A program made the position numbers and the translations under genes. Below, one piece after another: positions 8,601-16,975 of a stretch of DNA of 64,000 bases. The DNA comes from JBMCWH01 sp048621635. GTDB taxonomy: Bacteria; Patescibacteriota; WWE3; JAUXAW01; JAYEID01. The notes under the pieces are model-generated. The model made no database searches. It was not told the origin of the DNA and worked only from the letters and a program-made list of their open reading frames with translations. The stretch is from positions 1-64,000 of the forward strand of contig JBMCWH010000001.1 of the NCBI GenBank assembly GCA_048621635.1, written 5' to 3'. Position 1 is the first letter of the stretch, and the number at the start of each line of letters is the position of its first letter.

Positions 8601-9342
8601 GGTTATATTCAGATTCACCGATTGTTCCCAAATAATGCACTTCGGAAAGGTGTTCTCTCAATACCTCGTATTTCCGATCAATATTACCTTGAGTAACCAC
8701 TACTTCGTCCCGCATACTCGCTGCTTCCTTGCGGGCTGCAAGCATAGTTCCTTCCGCTTTATCTTCATCACCCTCCTGACGATATTCTTCTGCCTCTTTC
8801 TCCGCCTCGGCTAACAATTCTTCTATTTCCTCCTCTGTTTCATCCACCAAATTTTGTTTTTCTTCCGTACAGTCAGAATCCAAATTGTCCAAAATCTCTT
8901 CTTGCTTATCAGTATCACAATCCAAAACTAAGTAACGAGAGTAATAAACTACACCTTCAAGGTCGCTAGGACTTATACCCATAAGGCGTGCCATCTTAGA
9001 TGGAATAGTCCCGAAAAACCAGATATGAGCACAAGGGGAAGCAAGTTCAATATGACCCATTCGTTCCCGTCGCACACTCCGTCGCGTAACCTCAACACCA
9101 CACTTATCACAAATAACACCTTTGAAGCGGACTTTACTGTACTTACCACAGTAACACTGATAATCTTTAGTCGGACCAAAGATTTTTTCACAAAACAACC
9201 CATCTTTCTCCGCTCTGTAAGTGCGGTAATTAATAGTTTCTGGTTCCAAAACCTCCCCATGCGACCAAGCACGAATAGTTTTGGGACTGGCAAGCCTAAT
9301 TGTTAGACCTTGAAAATCGTCATATTCTGAAAAACTAGCCAT
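5686..9342 (-). CDS. rpoC: DNA-directed RNA polymerase subunit beta'
   Basis: 1218 aa. Catalytic large subunit of RNA polymerase. The N-terminal zinc ribbon CYCGKYS..CDKCG is near residues 62-82, the active-site loop NADFDGDQMAVH is near 536-547 (its three Asp bind Mg), and the second zinc site ends in CNSSWGVCQKC near 926-937, followed by GEPGTQLTLHGKQAGRG of the bridge helix/trigger loop region. A Glu-rich helical stretch at about 160-205 is an insertion in the N-terminal third. The start overlaps the end of rpoB by 8 bp, so the two subunits are made together. No frameshift is seen. A palindromic element begins just behind the stop codon. Confidence 0.98.
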   Translation of the reverse strand: MASFSEYDDFQGLTIRLASPKTIRAWSHGEVLEPETINYRTYRAEKDGLFCEKIFGPTKDYQCYCGKYSKVRFKGVICDKCGVEVTRRSVRRERMGHIELASPCAHIWFFGTIPSKMARLMGISPSDLEGVVYYSRYLVLDCDTDKQEEILDNLDSDCTEEKQNLVDETEEEIEELLAEAEKEAEEYRQEGDEDKAEGTMLAARKEAASMRDEVVVTQGNIDRKYEVLREHLSEVHYLGTIGESEYNQLSSYLDQFADVGMGGETVQKALEELDLDSLTKRLREQIEETGSKAKKKKYVSRLKVTEQLRNSDVNPSWMVLDVLPVIPPELRPMVQLEGGRFATSDLNDLYRVIINRNNRLKNLLELGAPDIILRNEKRMLQEAVDGLISGRRTSNRRGGKELRSLSDLIKGKQGRFRRNLLGKRVDYSGRSVIVPGPELAVDECGIPKEMALELFKPMVLREILQEGLAPNSRMAKEFLDGRSAEVWDILERVVQDHPVLLNRAPTLHRLGIVAFYPRLVEGHAIKLHPCVCTGFNADFDGDQMAVHLPLTKEAIQEAKEIMLSTNNLLKPASGVPIVKPEKEMVLGAYWLTKIEESEEKVEKPFIQEEARLAFEQGAIGLRSPIEVDVEGEILETSWGRVVFNDILPDSLTFVNELVDGDKLVDLVATCLDIEGRERTVELVDDLKDLGFKYATRSALSMGIFDTQSVAGKEKIVREAIEKDAEIERNLTRGLITLEEKRRLAQEIWLDATNQLENLAWDSLDEENPVRMLVDSKTRGSKNQVKQMMGMKGLVVDPTGTIVELPTKSNYFEGLNEFEYYAGTRGSRKGLVDTALRTADAGYLTRRLVDVAQEVLVREEDCGSEEGWEVRANEGEQFRSLAERIRGRVVAKTVYDPEGNLVARRNDVIDKDRAEEIEAADVESVWIRSPLTCNSSWGVCQKCYGMDLGWNELVKVGAPVGIIAAESIGEPGTQLTLHGKQAGRGIVGAMEITQGLPRVEQLVEAREPKVLANMSTISGRVSIEEKDEETLITIEDEEGKQEQHVVPPTMNVLVEDGQLVGEGVSLSSGYLDPEEILDVLGVKEAQRYLLSEIKKVYSSQGVVLNDKHIEIILRQMFSKVRVTSSGDTNLLPGEIVDKDRFEIENAEVDDKAEAEQLVLGVTRVALNSESWLSGASFQATTHVLAGSAAESACDPLRGLKENVIVGRKIPVYPEDHQEE

Positions 9343-12300
9343 TAGAACAACCCTCCTTTTCTGGTTTAATTTCTAAACCAAGACCATTTAATTCTCGTAC
9401 TAGCAATTTAAAAGACTCAGGCATAGTGGCACCTTCAATCTCTGTACCTTGAATCAGTGCCCGGTAGGCGCGACTCCTTCCGCGAATATCGTCGGATTTA
9501 ATAGTTAACATTTCGTGCAAGTTCTCGGCAGCAGAATAAGCTTCTAACGCCCAAACCTCCATCTCACCAAAACGCTGACCACCGAACTGACTCTTTCCAC
9601 CTAAAGGTTGCTGGGTAATCAAAGCATAAGGACCAGTAGAACGAGCATGAGCTTTTTCCTCTACCATATGCTCCAGCTTCAAAATATAAGATACTCCAAC
9701 AGATACGGGCTGGGAATAAGGTTCCCCAGATCGCCCATCATACAAAGTTACTTTCCCACTAACGGGAAACCCTGCTTCCTCCAGCTCGTCACGTAAAGCT
9801 TCCTTGCTAACCTTAGAAAAGGCAGGAACAGCATACTTTTTATCTAAGGCCCATCCCGCAATACCTAAAGGGGTTTCCAAAAGCTGCCCAATATTCATTC
9901 GCGAGATAACAGACGCAGGATTGATAATAATGTCCACGGGGGTACCATCTTCCAAAAAGGGCATATCTTCTTTAGGTAAAATATCTCCAATTACTCCTTT
10001 ATTCCCATGCCTCCCTGCCAATTTATCACCAACCATAATTTTTCTTCGCTGGGCAACTTTGACATGAATTTCTTCCAAAACACCAGGCTCAAGATCAGAA
10101 TCTTCATCAGTCAGCACTTTAACATCAATTACTGTCCCATGATCTCCGTGAGGAACTTTAAGCGAGTTGTCCCGCACATCCCGTGCCTTCTCACCAAAAA
10201 TTGCCCGCAGCAATCTTTCTTCTGCAGAAAGTTCACTCTCTCCCTTAGGGGCAATTTTCCCAACCAAAATATCGCCGGATGTGACCTCGGAACCCACAGT
10301 CACCACTCCACCCTCACCCAAATTGCGTAAGGCTTCCTCCGAAACATTAGGAATATCACGGGTAACCTCTTCCGGACCAAGCTTTGTCTCCAAAACAGAT
10401 ACAGAGTAATCTTCAATATGGATGGAAGTAAGAATATCTTCTTCTACTACCCGCTCCGAGACTACAAAAGCATCCTCGTAATTCAAGCCTTCCCAAGGCA
10501 TATAAGCCATAACCAAATTAGCACCTAAAGCTAATTCACCATCTTCTGTTGAAGGACCATCAGCAAGAAGATCTCCTCTTTCTACCTCATCACCCACATC
10601 AACCCGGGCAACTTGGTTTAAGCAAGTCCCGTTGTTGGAACGAGAAAATTTAGAAAGAGTATAAACTTTTTCTGCACCATCTTCACTTTCCACACGAACA
10701 CGGCGAGAATCAACGTAAGTAACCGCACCGGCCTCTTCCGCCAAAGTAACAACACCTGAATTTTTTGCCAACGCTTTCTCTACACCTGTACCAACAATAG
10801 GTGCATCTGGAGAGATCAAGGGCACTGCTTGACGAGCCATGTTGGCCGCCATCAAAACACGGTTAGGATCGTCGTTAGCCAAAAAAGGAATAGTAGAAGC
10901 AGGTGCACCCAACATTTGCTGAGAATCCACCTCTATATAATCAACTAATTCGCGCGAACCAGTGAAAAAATTCCCTTCGTGCCGCAAAGGTATTCTCTCT
11001 TCCTCAATGTAACCGTCTTCATCAACAGAAACAGAAGCATTAGTAATAAAATGATCTTCCTCTTCCCAAGCAGGAAGATACTCAACTTGGTCAGAAACTC
11101 GCATTTCCCCATCATCTTCTACTACCTTCCGATAGGGAGTTTCCAAAAAGCCAAATTCATTTAGACGAGAATACAAAGCTAGATGCGTAGTTAAACCAAT
11201 ATTCGGCCCCTCCGGAGTTTCAATAGGGCAAATCCTACCATAGTGAGTATAGTGAGCATCACGAACAGAAAAGGAGGCTCGCTGCTCAGTCAAACCTCCA
11301 GGACCCTTAACTGTTAGCCGGCGAAGGTGAGAAAGAAAAGAAAGTGGATTGTTTTGATCATGGTAATGAGAAAGCTGACTAGATGCAAAGAAACTTAAAA
11401 TCCTAGCTGCTACGGGACGAGAAGAAATCAACTCATTAGGATCGGGGAGACTACCCCGAGATTGTACACTCATTCGACCGCGAATATTTCTAGACATCTG
11501 CAAAAAACCAACTCGCACATAATGCTGCGCAGTCTCACCAACTGCCCGCACTCTCCTGTTAGCCAAATGGTCAATATCAGTATATTCACCCTCACCACTG
11601 TTTAGCCTGATAATCTCACGAACAACTTCTATTAAATCTTCCTGCTGTAAAATCCGCTCATCTTCCAAGGAAAAGTCAAGCCCCAAAACTTGGTTTATTT
11701 TAAATCTACCAACTTGTCCGAGATCAAAACGGCGAGAGTCAAAAAATGTTTCTTCAATTACTTCTTTAGCATTAGAAAGAACCACACGGTCTCCAGGACG
11801 CAAGCGCTTAAAAACCTCAAGGGTCGCACTATCTACATCAGTGCTTTCATCGTCTTCTAAAGTATTAAAAACAAACTGCCGCTCCGCCTGTTCACTAACT
11901 TCGGAAAAGGCATCTAAAATTTGCTGATCAGTTTCTAATCCAAAAAGACGAAGAAGGAGGGTTACCGGCATTTTGCGGCTCCGGTTTACGGAAACACGCA
12001 AGGTGTCAGAACGACTGGTAGAAAACTCTAGCCAAGCACCATTTTTAGGAATAATCTTTCCTGTAGTTAGGCGGTTTCCTGTCCGTTGATCTATCTCACC
12101 AGAAAAATAAACACCTTCAGAGCGAATTAGCTGACCAACAACTACCCTTTCCACCCCATTAACAATAAAGGTTCCCCGAGGAGTTATTTCTGGAAAATCA
12201 CCCATAAAAATCTCGGTTTCTCTCTTTTCCTCGCTTTCATCTTCTTCTAACGTAACTGTTAAATACCAGGGAACAGAGTAAGTAAGCCCTAACTGAAGCG

Positions 12301-12508
12301 CTTCTGCGGGAGTAACTTCAGGAGATTCAAAACGAGGAGCAGAAAAATAAAGATTCCACCCCCGACCTGTCTGGTCTTCAATAGGATTAATTTCCTCCAA
12401 AACTTCTTCTATCCCCATATTCCGCAACCAAGTAAACGACTCCTTCTGAAAAGAGGTAAGGTCGGGCATAGGGAAAGTATCTTTTTTTTCTTCAAAATAA
12501 TGCCGCAT
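9335..12508 (-). CDS. rpoB: DNA-directed RNA polymerase subunit beta
   Basis: 1057 aa, shorter than E. coli RpoB (1342) because lineage-specific inserts are absent. Recognisable blocks are the RPVAARILSFFASSQLSHYHD rifampicin-pocket region, RICPIETPEGPNIGL, the catalytic-core GRHGNKGV, and the C-terminal GGKSQFGGQRFGEMEVWALEAYSA, which contacts beta'. At the rifampicin pocket the usual SQFMDQ..NPL reads SQLSHYHDQNNPL, so the D/Q positions differ from E. coli. First gene of the rpoB-rpoC-rpsL-rpsG run. No rplJ/rplL precedes it, unlike in most bacteria. A hairpin with a U-tract lies in its leader (12549-12575). Confidence 0.98.
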   Translation of the reverse strand: MRHYFEEKKDTFPMPDLTSFQKESFTWLRNMGIEEVLEEINPIEDQTGRGWNLYFSAPRFESPEVTPAEALQLGLTYSVPWYLTVTLEEDESEEKRETEIFMGDFPEITPRGTFIVNGVERVVVGQLIRSEGVYFSGEIDQRTGNRLTTGKIIPKNGAWLEFSTSRSDTLRVSVNRSRKMPVTLLLRLFGLETDQQILDAFSEVSEQAERQFVFNTLEDDESTDVDSATLEVFKRLRPGDRVVLSNAKEVIEETFFDSRRFDLGQVGRFKINQVLGLDFSLEDERILQQEDLIEVVREIIRLNSGEGEYTDIDHLANRRVRAVGETAQHYVRVGFLQMSRNIRGRMSVQSRGSLPDPNELISSRPVAARILSFFASSQLSHYHDQNNPLSFLSHLRRLTVKGPGGLTEQRASFSVRDAHYTHYGRICPIETPEGPNIGLTTHLALYSRLNEFGFLETPYRKVVEDDGEMRVSDQVEYLPAWEEEDHFITNASVSVDEDGYIEEERIPLRHEGNFFTGSRELVDYIEVDSQQMLGAPASTIPFLANDDPNRVLMAANMARQAVPLISPDAPIVGTGVEKALAKNSGVVTLAEEAGAVTYVDSRRVRVESEDGAEKVYTLSKFSRSNNGTCLNQVARVDVGDEVERGDLLADGPSTEDGELALGANLVMAYMPWEGLNYEDAFVVSERVVEEDILTSIHIEDYSVSVLETKLGPEEVTRDIPNVSEEALRNLGEGGVVTVGSEVTSGDILVGKIAPKGESELSAEERLLRAIFGEKARDVRDNSLKVPHGDHGTVIDVKVLTDEDSDLEPGVLEEIHVKVAQRRKIMVGDKLAGRHGNKGVIGDILPKEDMPFLEDGTPVDIIINPASVISRMNIGQLLETPLGIAGWALDKKYAVPAFSKVSKEALRDELEEAGFPVSGKVTLYDGRSGEPYSQPVSVGVSYILKLEHMVEEKAHARSTGPYALITQQPLGGKSQFGGQRFGEMEVWALEAYSAAENLHEMLTIKSDDIRGRSRAYRALIQGTEIEGATMPESFKLLVRELNGLGLEIKPEKEGCSNG

Positions 12509-12548
12509 CTATAACTAATCGAGATGAAAACGAAAAATAAATCAAACA

Positions 12549-12575
12549 GAAAAAATTACCAGGAACTTTCCTGGC
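12549..12575 (-). terminator. Hairpin plus U-tract between mltG and rpoB
   Basis: On the minus strand CCAGGAA-AG-TTCCTGG is followed by TAATTTTTT, the form of an intrinsic terminator, 42 bp before the rpoB start. It could end the mltG transcript or act as an attenuator in the rpoB leader. A second hairpin (TGTGGTT at 12601-12607 with AACCACA at 12621-12627) lies just upstream. I see no good promoter between this hairpin and rpoB, which leans slightly toward attenuation. Confidence 0.5.
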
Positions 12576-12701
12576 AATGAAAAACCAATCCAAATGATAA
12601 TGTGGTTCCCATCCAAAACTAACCACAAGTGTTTAGAGGATAAAAATAAGCAGGGCAAACAATTCCCCACTTAGCGGACCTCGTTAACCTATGGTGCGCA
12701 C

Positions 12702-13679
12702 CTAGCGTCGTCTAACGTATTTTAATACATTAACATTATGTTCGTCAAGTGTCTTAGAAAAATATACCTTCCCCTCACTATCAGAAACGTAATACCAATA
12801 AGGCGTCTCTTCGTTATAAACAACAGCTTCCAACGCATCTAATCCAGGATTACAAATCGGTCCTGGTGGTAACCCCTTATACTTCCTTGTATTGTACGGA
12901 GAATCAATTTCCAAATCACTACTTGTTAATTGCTCTGGCCACCAACCCTGTTCACTAGTTCCCGATCCCACAACATACTGAACAGTGGCATCCACTTCCA
13001 AAGGCCAATCATTTTCCCAGCGTTTAACTAAGATCCCTGCTACTTTAGGCCGGTCCTCAGACTCGCGTGCTTCACGCTCTACCAAAGAAGCTAAAATAAC
13101 AACTTCTTCCACCCTCAAACCCCGTTCGCGCGTAGTATCTTCCAAATCGGTGGTAAATTTTTCCTCAAAAGTTTCGCACATTAATTGAACAAGCTCTTCC
13201 GCCGTAACATCATGAGAAACCCGGTAAGTTTCTGGAAAAAGATAACCCTCCTTATCTTGAGAGGCTGCCAAAAAGTCGTCCTCCAAACCAGGCTCTCCTA
13301 ACTTCTCTTGAAAATATTCAGCCATTTCCTCCCTACGCCAGCCCTCCAAAAATGTTAACCGGTGGTCAAAAGTTCCGTGTTGTAATAGCTCAACTGTCTC
13401 CACAACAGTAAGTTGAGGGGGAACCACGTACTTGCCCGCCTGTAAAGTAGAAGCAAGGTCGTTCAGATATATATACAGCTGAAAAAGAGGTTTAGAGTTA
13501 ATTAGATTTTCTTGGTAAAGAAGATCGGCTACCTGAGCCACCCCCAAACCGGAAGGAATAGTAATCACCTGTTCCTCCGTTGTAGGAGAAGGGTGGTGCA
13601 AAGCAGTGCGGTAATAGGAACGGAGGCTAAAAAAAGCTAGCAAACACAGTAAAATTGGAACTAAAAATTTTTTCTTCAT
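12702..13679 (-). CDS. mltG: Endolytic murein transglycosylase MltG (YceG-like)
   Basis: 325 aa. Cleaves nascent glycan strands at the membrane and so sets peptidoglycan chain length. An N-terminal membrane anchor (residues 5-20, FLVPILLCLLAFFSL) precedes a LysM-like subdomain (ITIPSGLGVAQVADLL) and the YceG catalytic region: EGYLFPETYRV, then VVILASLVEREARE with the expected catalytic Glu in LVEREA, and the family signature SPYNTRKYKGLPPGPICNPG, ending DEHNVNVLKYVR. Strong ribosome-binding purines (GGGGAGGG) lie about 9 bp before the ATG. Together with MurJ, RodZ and FtsK in this window it shows that the cell makes a peptidoglycan wall. Confidence 0.95.
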   Translation of the reverse strand: MKKKFLVPILLCLLAFFSLRSYYRTALHHPSPTTEEQVITIPSGLGVAQVADLLYQENLINSKPLFQLYIYLNDLASTLQAGKYVVPPQLTVVETVELLQHGTFDHRLTFLEGWRREEMAEYFQEKLGEPGLEDDFLAASQDKEGYLFPETYRVSHDVTAEELVQLMCETFEEKFTTDLEDTTRERGLRVEEVVILASLVEREARESEDRPKVAGILVKRWENDWPLEVDATVQYVVGSGTSEQGWWPEQLTSSDLEIDSPYNTRKYKGLPPGPICNPGLDALEAVVYNEETPYWYYVSDSEGKVYFSKTLDEHNVNVLKYVRRR

Positions 13680-13782
13680 CTACACAACCCTCCCCAATAT
13701 CCTATCATTTAACAGAAAAACATACAAAGAGAAAGAAAATAGAGTAGTGAAAAGTGTGTACCTTGATTCTCTATACTGGTGT

Positions 13783-14106
13783 TCAGTCAACTTTAGTGAC
13801 TTCTTTTTTCCGTAAAATAAACTTGTAAAAAAGAAAAACAATAAAAGCAATAATTAAAAAATCAATCAAAGCACTGAGAAAACTACCAATTGCGATTTTC
13901 ACACCTAACAAATTAAGCTTCAAAGTACGCCAAGCTCCACTAGGAATAAAGGCCGCTACAATTGGCATAATGATATCCTCGGCTAAAGACTTAGTCAATT
14001 TGTTAACTGCTCCGCCAATAACAACCGCCATTCCTAAACCAACTACCTGATATTCTTCCAAAAAGTTCAAAAATTGTTCCAATAAGTGATCTTTTTCCTC
14101 TTTCAT
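13783..14106 (-). CDS. mscL: Large-conductance mechanosensitive channel MscL
   Basis: About 107 aa from the ATG at 14106 (an in-frame TTG at 14112 would add two residues). Pentameric inner-membrane safety valve that opens under osmotic downshock. TM1 holds VVGLGMAVVIGGAVNKLTKSL, followed by DIIMPIVAAF, a short periplasmic loop, TM2 (about residues 69-95) and a basic tail RKKEVTK. The TM1 glycine/alanine pattern and the conserved D-I-I-M-P are typical. It lies 30 bp downstream of ruvX on the same strand. The loop is short compared with E. coli MscL (136 aa). Confidence 0.93.
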   Translation of the reverse strand: MKEEKDHLLEQFLNFLEEYQVVGLGMAVVIGGAVNKLTKSLAEDIIMPIVAAFIPSGAWRTLKLNLLGVKIAIGSFLSALIDFLIIAFIVFLFYKFILRKKEVTKVD

Positions 14107-14142
14107 CAGCAACTCAACATTACCACAAATAAGACAGAGACA

Positions 14143-14547
14143 TTAGCCTTTGTTTCTAGAATCCAAATAATCTTGCAAAATTATAGCCGCGGATGCCGCA
14201 TCCAGCTCCCGCCTTGCTTTTCTCCCTTTCTTTGCTGCAATCATTTTCTGTAAAGCTTGCTGGGAAGAAAGAGTTTCATTCCAATAAACTACCTCCGCTT
14301 CAATTGAATTTTCTAGTTGCTCGCCAAATTCGCATACTTTCCTACTTTGCTCAGTATCCTTCCCTTTCTCTCCCCAAGGAACACCGAGAACAATTTTATC
14401 CACCCCCAACCGATTGCAAATATCCTTTACCTCATCAACTACAGGCATAGTGGCAACTTCAATAACTTTGAGCGGACCAGCTATATTACCCCGGGAATAA
14501 GCAACCCCAATTCGCTTCTCCCCCCAATCAATACCTAAAGTAACCAT
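14143..14547 (-). CDS. ruvX: RuvX/YqgF RNase H-fold nuclease
   Basis: 134 aa, normal length. Family members process the 5' end of pre-16S rRNA or act as Holliday-junction resolvases. The RNase H fold shows LGIDWGEKRIGVAYS (catalytic Asp7), KIVLGVPWGEKG, WNETLSSQQA (second acidic residue) and ELDAASAAIILQDYLD (third). The -10-like TGTTAATCT at 14554-14562 leaves only 6 bp to the ATG, so the message is probably leaderless. mscL follows on the same strand. Confidence 0.92.
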   Translation of the reverse strand: MVTLGIDWGEKRIGVAYSRGNIAGPLKVIEVATMPVVDEVKDICNRLGVDKIVLGVPWGEKGKDTEQSRKVCEFGEQLENSIEAEVVYWNETLSSQQALQKMIAAKKGRKARRELDAASAAIILQDYLDSRNKG

Positions 14548-14553
14548 GTCTTA

Positions 14554-14562
14554 AGATTAACA
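14554..14562 (-). promoter_or_regulatory. Extended -10 box directly before ruvX
   Basis: On the minus strand TGTTAATCT, i.e. TG-T-TAATCT, ends 6 bp before the ATG. Transcription would start at or within a base or two of the start codon. It is a weaker match than the TGTTATAAT copies elsewhere. Confidence 0.4.
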
Positions 14563-14956
14563 TATATTGACAATATGCGTTATACAGTACATGTTGTGAA
14601 TTATCAAAATCCAAGCTATTAGCGCCCAGCCTTTGGCTTTCAGCCGAGAAATGAAAATTGATTAACTGATTTATGATTTTTGAATGAATCACTATTCAAG
14701 ATTCATTTATTCATTACCCGTTACTAGTTTCTAATTTCTAGTTACTAGTCTCTAGTCTCTAATTTCTGTCTTTAATCTTGATACAACATACAACATACGA
14801 GATACGATATACGGTATACGAAATACGAATTTTTTGGTGCTTAATGCTTACTACTTCCTGCTTACTACTTTCTACTAATTTTTATTTGTAACTTATTCGC
14901 TATTGCAATTCATAATAATTCACTATAAAAATATTTGTAATAATTAGCCACAAAAG
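14563..14956. repeat. Intergenic dispersed repeats (ruvX / EF-Tu-D2-like spacer)
   Basis: No gene seen in the 477-bp spacer 14548-15024. 14640-14905 matches, in reverse orientation, 21890-22055: both carry TTCAGCCG, then ATTGATTAACTGATTT, then GGTGCTTAATGCTTACTACTT and TTTCTACTAATTT. ATTTGTAATAATTAGC at 14933-14948 recurs exactly at 26055-26070. A run of ATACGA-type units at 14795-14830 shares TACGAGATACGA with the repeat translated inside miaA (60966-61001). These are dispersed, degenerate, non-coding repeats. Confidence 0.6.
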
Positions 14957-14985
14957 TTGACAAACCAGAACTTGCCTTATAGAAT
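14957..14985 (+). promoter_or_regulatory. Promoter (TTGACA - 17 bp - TAGAAT) for the 15025 gene pair
   Basis: TTGACA at 14957-14962, a 17-bp spacer, and TAGAAT at 14980-14985. Transcription should start near 14992, which leaves about 33 bases of leader that include the purine-rich GGGGGTGA at 15011-15018. Confidence 0.65.
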
Positions 14986-15024
14986 ATAGAAAATAATTGT
15001 CCTGCTGAACGGGGGTGAAAAATT

Positions 15025-15282
15025 TTGGAAACTGAAATCGGCGAAATAACACACTTTTACACCAACATTGATGTTGGGGTAGTAGAATTATCAGAACCTC
15101 TCCGTGTAGGAGACACAATCCACATTCAGGGAGCCACCACAGACTTCGTACAAACCGTAGATTCCATGCAAATTGAGAACGAAGAAATCGAGGCGGCCTC
15201 TGCAGGGGATGCTATTGGCTTGGAAGTAAAAGAGCGAGTTCGTGAAGGTGATCTTGTCTACAAAGTAGAAAGTGAAGAATAA
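15025..15282 (+). CDS. Small EF-Tu-domain-2-like beta-barrel protein
   Basis: 85 aa. It matches only the second (beta-barrel) domain of translational GTPases: VGVVELSEPLRVGDTIHIQGATTDFVQTVDSMQIENEEIEAA is the usual barrel pattern, ending AGDAIGLEVKERVREGDLVY. No GTP-binding domain is present. The start is TTG at 15025, chosen because GGGGGTGA ends 6 bp before it and it places the barrel at the N-terminus. The next gene's ATG follows the stop with no gap, so the two are co-translated. Stand-alone proteins of this type are known as elongation-factor-like proteins; their role is not established to my knowledge. Confidence 0.75.
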   Translation: METEIGEITHFYTNIDVGVVELSEPLRVGDTIHIQGATTDFVQTVDSMQIENEEIEAASAGDAIGLEVKERVREGDLVYKVESEE

Positions 15283-15630
15283 ATGGTACAAACACCAATA
15301 GAGGAAGATAACATCCGCAAAAAAACTATTGACCGCTTTTATACCGCAATTACCTCGCTAAAGAAACGTGACAATATTGTCCAGTTTCTCAACGCACTTC
15401 TTACTCCTACCGAAAAAGAACGTTTAGCTAAAAGATTAGAAATATTAAAAAAACTGCGACGTGGTTCCTCTTACAAGGAAATACGCAACAGCTTAAGTGT
15501 TACAGATAACACTATTGCAGAAATGAGCAACATACTAAAGGAGATGACAAAAAAAGAAACAAAGGTACTTGATAAGCTTATTCGTGAAGACCTGCTCAGC
15601 GAAGATAAGCCCCTGAAATTCCGTCAATAA
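15283..15630 (+). CDS. YerC/YecD-type TrpR-like DNA-binding protein
   Basis: 115 aa, all helical. LTPTEKERLAKRLEILKKLRRGSSYKEIRNSLSVTDNTIAEMSNIL is the TrpR/YerC-family core, with a helix-turn-helix at about residues 62-84. In TrpR this fold binds operator DNA with tryptophan; YerC members usually stand alone and their ligand is unknown. It abuts the EF-Tu-domain-2-like gene (TAA then ATG), so it shares the promoter at 14957-14985. Family call good, ligand and targets unknown. Confidence 0.82.
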   Translation: MVQTPIEEDNIRKKTIDRFYTAITSLKKRDNIVQFLNALLTPTEKERLAKRLEILKKLRRGSSYKEIRNSLSVTDNTIAEMSNILKEMTKKETKVLDKLIREDLLSEDKPLKFRQ

Positions 15631-15786
15631 TAGCTGATTAATAGGACAAACTATCGCAAATTGAAATAGCCAACAAAGCGAATTACCCCACATTACTACA
15701 ATAAAATTTATGTAAATGGGAAAACTAAAATTACGAATACCACAAAACACAGTATCTGATACCTGACAAGCAAATAGATACTGCTT

Positions 15787-15795
15787 TGTTATAAT
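15787..15795 (+). promoter_or_regulatory. Extended -10 promoter (TGTTATAAT), leaderless start of the helicase gene
   Basis: TGTTATAAT ends 7 bp before the ATG at 15803, so the transcript should begin at about the start codon. No purine-rich ribosome-binding site lies in the gap. CTGACA at 15763-15768 is too far away (21 bp) to be a normal -35. Confidence 0.65.
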
Positions 15796-15802
15796 TCTAG
15801 TA

Positions 15803-16975
15803 ATGGAATTTAAGCTTAGCGAAGATCAACGGAAAGTTCTCAGAACTATCTGGACCTGGTTCAGGAAAAGTAACAAACAAGTGCTCACTTTCGGCGGTTA
15901 TGCAGGAACAGGGAAAACCACCATGACCGCTATTTTTAGAAAAACCCTGGAAGAGTACTACCCCCAAACCGAGGTCGCCTTTTGTTCCTACACAGGAAAA
16001 GCTGCTCAGATATTACGAACAACATTGGCTAAACACAATGCTACTTTCCCCCAAGATTCAACCGGAACTATTCATTCCTTAATTTACGAACCGCAAACCA
16101 ATGAGTCTGGCGAGATCACGTCTTGGCAAAGAACAGATTCTCTGGAGGCAGATTTAATAATTGTGGATGAAGCCTCCATGGTTAGCCGCGAAATTTGGCA
16201 AAATCTTCTAAGTTTCCATATTCCTATCTTAGCAGTGGGAGACCATGGTCAGTTACCACCTGTACAAGGTAATTTTAATTTAATGGAAGATCCAGATCTA
16301 AAACTAGAAAAAATACATCGACAAGCAAAAGATAATCCAATCATCCGCCTTTCTCAAAAAGTTAGGGAAGAGGAAGAAATACCATATGGCACTTTTGGCC
16401 CAGTAAGAAAACTACACAAAGAAGATCTGGAAACCCGCTCCGAGGTAGAGGATATACTGCGTAACCATAGCCAAGACCTCCTTGTCCTAGTAGGCAAAAA
16501 CAAAAGTAGAGTACAATTAAACCAAGAAATTCGGAGGCTACTGGGTAGAGAAACGGCAAATCCACAGGTAAATGACAGGGTTATCTGTCTCAAAAACAAC
16601 AGTCGCCAAGGTGTCTATAACGGCATGTTGGGAAACATAACCTCCCTAAGTAAGATTTCCAAACCGGATGGAAAAAATTATTGGTACCAAACAGAAATTG
16701 AAATGGATGAAGGGTTCCTCTTTTCCGGGGAAATACTACGCCAACAGTTTGGTGCAGAAACAACCATCAAACAAGTGGACGGCTTAATGTACAAGGAAAT
16801 AGGAAATCTTTTTGATTTTGGTTATGTAATAACCGTTCACAAGGCCCAGGGAAGTCAGGCACCAAAAGTATTGCTATTTGAAGAACGGTTCTCCTCCATG
16901 ACTGACGAGGAATGGCAGCGCTGGTTATACACAGGCGTAACGCGCGCAGAAGAAGAATTAATTATTGTTGGATAA
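15803..16975 (+). CDS. RecD/Dda-like SF1B helicase
   Basis: 390 aa. Walker A GYAGTGKTT (32-40), CSYTGKAAQIL (motif Ia), Walker B LIIVDEASMVS (119-127), VGDHGQLPPV (motif III), VITVHKAQGSQ (motif V, about 346) and YTGVTRAEEELIIVG (motif VI, at the C-terminus). This set is typical of 5'-3' SF1B helicases such as Dda and the core of RecD2. The N-terminal domain of RecD2 is missing and the chain is Dda-sized. It probably unwinds DNA in repair or recombination. Transcribed alone, with an apparently leaderless mRNA; the following 147 bp hold only repeat-like sequence. Confidence 0.9.
   Translation: MEFKLSEDQRKVLRTIWTWFRKSNKQVLTFGGYAGTGKTTMTAIFRKTLEEYYPQTEVAFCSYTGKAAQILRTTLAKHNATFPQDSTGTIHSLIYEPQTNESGEITSWQRTDSLEADLIIVDEASMVSREIWQNLLSFHIPILAVGDHGQLPPVQGNFNLMEDPDLKLEKIHRQAKDNPIIRLSQKVREEEEIPYGTFGPVRKLHKEDLETRSEVEDILRNHSQDLLVLVGKNKSRVQLNQEIRRLLGRETANPQVNDRVICLKNNSRQGVYNGMLGNITSLSKISKPDGKNYWYQTEIEMDEGFLFSGEILRQQFGAETTIKQVDGLMYKEIGNLFDFGYVITVHKAQGSQAPKVLLFEERFSSMTDEEWQRWLYTGVTRAEEELIIVG

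Noticed and set aside
14781..14830. CRISPR array in the ATACGA-type repeat run
   Set aside because: Units are short, degenerate and contiguous with no spacers of even length; no cas gene is in the window.
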